64,000 bases of DNA. Origin: Dyella sp. GSA-30. GTDB taxonomy: Bacteria; Pseudomonadota; Gammaproteobacteria; Xanthomonadales; Rhodanobacteraceae. The position numbers and the translations under genes were made by a program. The notes under the pieces were generated by a model, which worked only from the letters and a program-made list of their open reading frames with translations, made no database searches and was not told the origin of the DNA. The stretch spans positions 1,341,524 through 1,405,523 of the forward strand of contig NZ_AP027042.1 of the NCBI RefSeq assembly GCF_027924605.1. Reading direction: 5' to 3'. Each line of letters begins with the position of its first letter. Within the stretch, counting starts at the first letter, position 1. This document shows, piece after piece, positions 60,251 to 64,000 of this stretch.

Positions 60251-60880
60251 TTAGTGCTGGTCCGTGGCGGCACGCGCCGCGCGTCGGCGATGCCGCCACC
60301 ACAGCACCAGCAGAACAACGACAATAAGGCCGCCCAATACCCACAGGCTGCTCTGACCGCGGCGTATCCATTTCACCAGCCATTCGTGGTTGTCTGCGCC
60401 GAAATAGCCCAGATACACCCAGATAGGCACGCTGATCAGCGCAGCCAGGCCATCGAGCAGCAGGAAGCGTATGAACGACACGCGATGCGTGGTGCCGGCG
60501 GTGATGTAGACGGCCGTGCGCATACCCGGCAGGAAACGCGCGATAAACATCAGACGGTTGCCGTAGCGCTCGAATTTCTCTTGCACCTTGGCATAACGAG
60601 CGGGCGTCAGCAGGCGCGATACCACGCGCCATTGCAGGATATGCGCGCCGTAGTGGTGGCCCAGCAGGAACATGCCCGCATCGCCGACCAGCACGCCGAT
60701 CATGGCGACGACGAACATGATATGCACGTTGGCATAACCCAGGCCGGCGATCACGCCGCCGGCTACCAGGGTGATGTCTTCGGGCAGCGGCGCGCCTGCG
60801 CCACATAGCAGCAGGGCAATGAAAACCGCGGCGTACCCGTTCTCGGCGAACAGTGTCACCAGTCGTTCGAGCAGATCCAT
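60251..60880 (-). CDS. DedA family membrane protein
   Basis: The 209-residue protein has about five or six membrane segments and the DedA signatures: GAGAPLPEDITLVAGGVIA, FEKYG-like KFERYGNRLMFIARFLPGMRTAVYITAG and GYFGADN. DedA proteins support membrane homeostasis, and some flip lipid carriers such as undecaprenyl phosphate or phosphatidylethanolamine. The gene lies 94 bp downstream of dnaG on the same strand. Confidence 0.94.
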   Translation of the reverse strand: MDLLERLVTLFAENGYAAVFIALLLCGAGAPLPEDITLVAGGVIAGLGYANVHIMFVVAMIGVLVGDAGMFLLGHHYGAHILQWRVVSRLLTPARYAKVQEKFERYGNRLMFIARFLPGMRTAVYITAGTTHRVSFIRFLLLDGLAALISVPIWVYLGYFGADNHEWLVKWIRRGQSSLWVLGGLIVVVLLVLWWRHRRRAARAATDQH

Positions 60881-60974
60881 CTACGTATTTGCCTTCATGC
60901 GCGGACCGGAATGGCTGGGCAAAAGGACATCATCCCACAGAACTATTGGCCAGGGGTTGCAGTGCAGCATCGGT

Positions 60975-62705
60975 TTACTCCGCTGTCGGTGCCGGCTGTA
61001 CACGCAGGGCCAGCAGTTCGCGCAGCTCGGCTTTTTCTGCACTGTCGAGCGTACCTTGTCGATGCTTGGCAGTGAGTGCCTCGCGTCGGAGCACGATCGC
61101 CTGTTGCTCCATCCGCAGCAGAGCATCGAAAAACTCGATCCGCTGCATCTCCGGTTCGCCGACAACCGGTGCGGCCATGAGTTTCTGCAGGGCGGGATAC
61201 TCCTCGCGTTCGGCGTAATGCTCGATCAGCATGGCCGGATTGATGCCTGGCCGTGAGCGCGCCGTATCGATCAGATCCGCGAGTAGCGAAATGCCGGGCT
61301 TGTCCAGGCGCAGGAAGCGGTAGGGACGTTCGACCTCATCGGCCATGCCCGGTTGCGCCAGCAGCAATGCGATCGCGCTGCGCACCAGGCTGCGTTGCAC
61401 CGCGACCGGGCGTTGTGTCTGTCGGCGCACCGGCTCCGGTTCAAGCATGGCACGCGCGCCACTGCGCTTTTCCAGCTCCTGCGCCATCAGGTCGCGAAAC
61501 GCACCATCGGGCAGGCGTGCGATCAGCGGCCGTGCACGTTCGGCCAGCCGGGCGCGACCGTCGAGGCTGGCCATGTCGACGTCGTGCGCGAGTTCGCCAA
61601 AGAAATATTCCGACAGCGGCGTGGCTTCTTTCAGCCGCTTCTCGAAACCTTCCTTGCCTTCCTTGCGGATCAAGGTATCGGGGTCTTCGCCATCGGGCAG
61701 GAACAGAAAATACGCCTGCCGCCCGTCGCGCAACCGCGGCAATGCCGATTCCAGTGCCTTCCACGCCGCCGCGCGCCCAGCGCGATCGCCGTCGAAACAG
61801 AACACGACATCCGGTGCGGCGCGAAACAGCACTTCGGTGTGGTCGGGCGTGGTTGCCGTGCCCAGCGTCGCCACCGCAATCGGCAGGCCGGCCTGATGCA
61901 GGGCGATCACATCCATGTAGCCCTCGACCACCACGATGCGCGCCAGGCTGCTATTGGCCTGCTTCACCTGCCATAGCGCGAACAGCTCACGGCCCTTGTG
62001 GAACAGCGGCGTTTCCGGCGAGTTGAGATACTTCGGGCCCTGATCGGCCTGCAGTACGCGTCCGCCAAAAGCGATCACGCGGCCGCGGCGGTCGAGGATG
62101 GGAAACATCAGCCGTTCGCGGAAACGGTCATATTTGCTGCCACGTTCGTTGCTGGCCACCATGCCTGCTTCGTTCAACAGCTGCATGCGCCGCTCACTGG
62201 TACCCAGTGACTTCATGATGCCGTCGTAGCCGGTCGGCGCCCAGCCGATGCGGAAGCGCTCGATCGTCTGCGCATCCAGCCCACGCTTCTTGCAGTAAGC
62301 CTTGGCGTCGGCGTTCTTGGGCAGCTCGCCCTGGTACCAGCGCGCGGCGCTGTCGAGCAGCGCGTAGAGATCGGTCTTGTCCTCGCGTGGCGCATCGTTG
62401 CCGCCCTCGCGTGGGACCTTCAGGCCGACGGCTTGGGCCAGTTCCTCGATGGCATCAGGAAACTCCAGCCGTTCGTAATCCATCAGGAACTTGATCGCCG
62501 TACCGTGCGCGCCGCAACCGAAGCAATGAAAGAACTGCTTGGCCGGGCTCACATAAAACGATGGACTGCGTTCGTTGTGGAACGGACAGCACGCGGTCCA
62601 TTCTCGCCCGGCCTTCTTCAACGGCACGCGCCGCTCGATCACGTCGACGATATCGACGCGGGCAAGCAGTTCATCGATGAAGCTGTCGGGGATCCGGCCA
62701 CGCAT
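60975..62705 (-). CDS. dnaG: DNA primase
   Basis: The 576-residue primase makes RNA primers for replication. Visible parts: zinc-binding domain (Cys40, His43, Cys61, Cys64 in ACCPFHNE and HCFGCG), the polymerase core with RFRERLMFPILDRRGRVIAFGGR, the TOPRIM site (Glu261 in EGYMDVIAL, FDGDRAG at 304-310), and a C-terminal helicase-binding domain (about 430-576). Length matches E. coli DnaG (581). No rpsU lies upstream and no rpoD downstream in this window, unlike the usual operon. The start MRGRIPDSFIDELL fits the family. Confidence 0.97.
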   Translation of the reverse strand: MRGRIPDSFIDELLARVDIVDVIERRVPLKKAGREWTACCPFHNERSPSFYVSPAKQFFHCFGCGAHGTAIKFLMDYERLEFPDAIEELAQAVGLKVPREGGNDAPREDKTDLYALLDSAARWYQGELPKNADAKAYCKKRGLDAQTIERFRIGWAPTGYDGIMKSLGTSERRMQLLNEAGMVASNERGSKYDRFRERLMFPILDRRGRVIAFGGRVLQADQGPKYLNSPETPLFHKGRELFALWQVKQANSSLARIVVVEGYMDVIALHQAGLPIAVATLGTATTPDHTEVLFRAAPDVVFCFDGDRAGRAAAWKALESALPRLRDGRQAYFLFLPDGEDPDTLIRKEGKEGFEKRLKEATPLSEYFFGELAHDVDMASLDGRARLAERARPLIARLPDGAFRDLMAQELEKRSGARAMLEPEPVRRQTQRPVAVQRSLVRSAIALLLAQPGMADEVERPYRFLRLDKPGISLLADLIDTARSRPGINPAMLIEHYAEREEYPALQKLMAAPVVGEPEMQRIEFFDALLRMEQQAIVLRREALTAKHRQGTLDSAEKAELRELLALRVQPAPTAE

Positions 62706-62785
62706 AGGACATTAGTTTAGTCGATGGGGGAGGTTTCCAGTGGATCGGCCGCGGTAAGCTCGGCCGATCAAAGGGGAGGGATGGT

Positions 62786-64000
62786 ATGGGGCGAGGGCAC
62801 GGGATGGTGGTGTTGGCAGGGCTGCTGGCGATCGGTATGACCAATGCGCTGGCGGCTGAGACGCAAAGCCCGGCGATGCAGGCCTACGACCGCCTGAGTG
62901 CGGCACGTGAACAGGCCGAGGCGGTGCGCAAGGATGGCAAGGACACGCCGGCGTCCAGGCAGCAAGCCGAAGCGATACTGCTCAAGGCGCTCGGCGATAC
63001 CTATTCGCCGGAGATAACGTCACTTGCCGATGGTAGTGGCGCTCTGCGCTTTCGTAGTTACAACATTCGTGACGACTTGTTCCTGTTGTATGTCGACGAG
63101 GGCGAGAAAGCCAAGGCGCTCGACATGATGGCAGCCAATGTCGCGCAGGCACCGATTCCTGCCGACAACATTTTTCGTAGTGACAAGGCCAAGGCGCTGC
63201 TGAAGGATGAGTCGCGCTACAAAGACATGCTGTCGCACATGGACGCGACGGGGCGGCTATGGCACGCAAAGACGATCGCCGTGCCGTACAAGCCACAGTT
63301 GAGCGAAGCGGAGCGTATCGCCGGATTGTCATTGTTCTGGTCGGAGGCCAAGTACAACTTCGCACACTTCAACAATGTGCCGCAGCTCGATTGGGATCAG
63401 GCGTATCTGGATTTCCTGCCGCAGGTGATCGCGGCCAGCGATACGCGGTCGTACTACGAAGTGCTGATGCGTTTCGCGCCGTTATTGCACGACGGCCATA
63501 CAAATATCGATCCACCCAAAGAGCTGCAAGACAGCTTCTATGCCCGCCCGCCGCTGCGCACGGCGCTGATCGGCGGCAAGGTGCTGGTGACCTTTGTTGG
63601 TAGCGCACTGCTGGACAAGCAGGGCATCCATGCCGGAGACGAAATCGCCAGCATCGACGGCGTCGAGGTCAAGCAATACGCGCACGAGCACGTGGAGCCT
63701 TATGAAAGCAGCTCCACGCCACAGGACATGGACGTGCGCAAATATACCTACAGCCTGCTTGGGGGCGACAAGGACAAGCCGGTCGAACTTGGGCTGGACG
63801 ATGGCCATGGTCATCGCCGCACGGTGACGGTCGCGCGCAGCAACTATCCGGATCGGCACGGTCCGCCGCAGTTCGAGTTCCGGATGCTGCCGGGCGGAGT
63901 GGCCTATCTGGCGATCGATCACTTCGAAAGCGAGGCGTCCAGCAAGGCCTTCGAGGATCATCTACCGCAGATCATGCAGGCCAAGGCACTGATTCTCGAC
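62786..64000 (+). CDS. S41-family peptidase, 3' end outside window
   Basis: The frame from ATG 62786 stays open for 405 codons to the last base. GGGGAGG precedes it. A signal peptide is present (HGMVVLAGLLAIGMTNALAA). The middle part has ALLHDGHTNI-like FAPLLHDGHTNIDPPKEL, then a PDZ-like stretch DKQGIHAGDEIASIDGVEV and GGVAYLAIDHF, all typical of S41 (tricorn/IRBP type) peptidases. The catalytic Ser and Lys would be just past the window end (the last residues AKALILD lead to the usual LRxNxGG). It is divergent from dnaG. Confidence 0.88.
   Translation, partial: MGRGHGMVVLAGLLAIGMTNALAAETQSPAMQAYDRLSAAREQAEAVRKDGKDTPASRQQAEAILLKALGDTYSPEITSLADGSGALRFRSYNIRDDLFLLYVDEGEKAKALDMMAANVAQAPIPADNIFRSDKAKALLKDESRYKDMLSHMDATGRLWHAKTIAVPYKPQLSEAERIAGLSLFWSEAKYNFAHFNNVPQLDWDQAYLDFLPQVIAASDTRSYYEVLMRFAPLLHDGHTNIDPPKELQDSFYARPPLRTALIGGKVLVTFVGSALLDKQGIHAGDEIASIDGVEVKQYAHEHVEPYESSSTPQDMDVRKYTYSLLGGDKDKPVELGLDDGHGHRRTVTVARSNYPDRHGPPQFEFRMLPGGVAYLAIDHFESEASSKAFEDHLPQIMQAKALILD

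Overview
The window is about 64 kb of high-GC bacterial chromosome. Gene content and order point to a gammaproteobacterium of the Xanthomonadales, most likely Rhodanobacteraceae (Dyella, Rhodanobacter or Luteibacter type). The reasons are an alpha-amino-acid ester hydrolase of the Xanthomonas type, large TonB-dependent receptors, the coxB-coxA-coxC-DUF2909-SURF1-ctaA-ctaB order, and dispersed REP-like palindromes. This placement is inference from protein recognition, not from a marker gene. No rRNA, tRNA, CRISPR array, transposase or phage gene was recognised.

Layout. 1-7.1 kb: a truncated membrane protein with an XRE regulator, then an exported alpha/beta hydrolase with an ABC-2 exporter pair (natAB-like), a lipoprotein peptidase of M49 (DPP III) type, and an unusual lower-GC protein with a possible deamidase-like Thr/Cys/His signature. 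7.1-16.5 kb: housekeeping envelope functions (ferrochelatase, SYLF lipid-binding protein, tatABC, CtpA protease, EnvC) and a TonB receptor. 16.5-26 kb: a second large TonB receptor with structured 5' and 3' untranslated regions, then gltB and gltD separated by a purine-rich inverted repeat. 26-27.4 kb: an AT-rich island holding one secreted protein. 27.4-34.9 kb: a tandem methylglyoxal-synthase-like protein, a TANGO2/NRDE protein, a LigB-type ligase, YchJ, an amino-acid ester hydrolase and a Cys-rich secreted protein. 34.9-46.7 kb: putA, then the aa3-type cytochrome c oxidase cluster with heme A synthesis genes. 46.7-50 kb: a leader region with small ORFs and the magnesium P-type ATPase mgtA. 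50.5-59.7 kb: an eight-gene operon for D-galactose uptake and oxidation with a divergent LysR regulator. 59.7-64 kb: a small secreted protein, DedA, primase and a truncated S41 peptidase.

How genes work together. The minus-strand operon from dgoK (58.6 kb) to dgoD (50.5 kb) encodes an AraFGH-like sugar importer, an SDR dehydrogenase, an SMP-30 lactonase, galactonate dehydratase, KDGal kinase and KDPGal aldolase. Together these form a complete De Ley-Doudoroff route from D-galactose to pyruvate plus glyceraldehyde 3-phosphate. A 9-bp inverted repeat brackets the predicted -10 of its promoter. The cox cluster encodes the three core oxidase subunits, SURF1 and the two heme A enzymes, but no Cox11/CtaG lies between coxA and coxC as is often seen. 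GltB and GltD form the NADPH glutamate synthase; PutA converts proline to glutamate.

The best leads for something less ordinary are the two-domain MGS-like protein (27.4 kb), the orphan Thr/Cys/His protein (6.3 kb), the leader region before mgtA (46.7 kb), the operator geometry at 58.6 kb and the REPIN-like repeat families. No complete new defence or mobile system was found.
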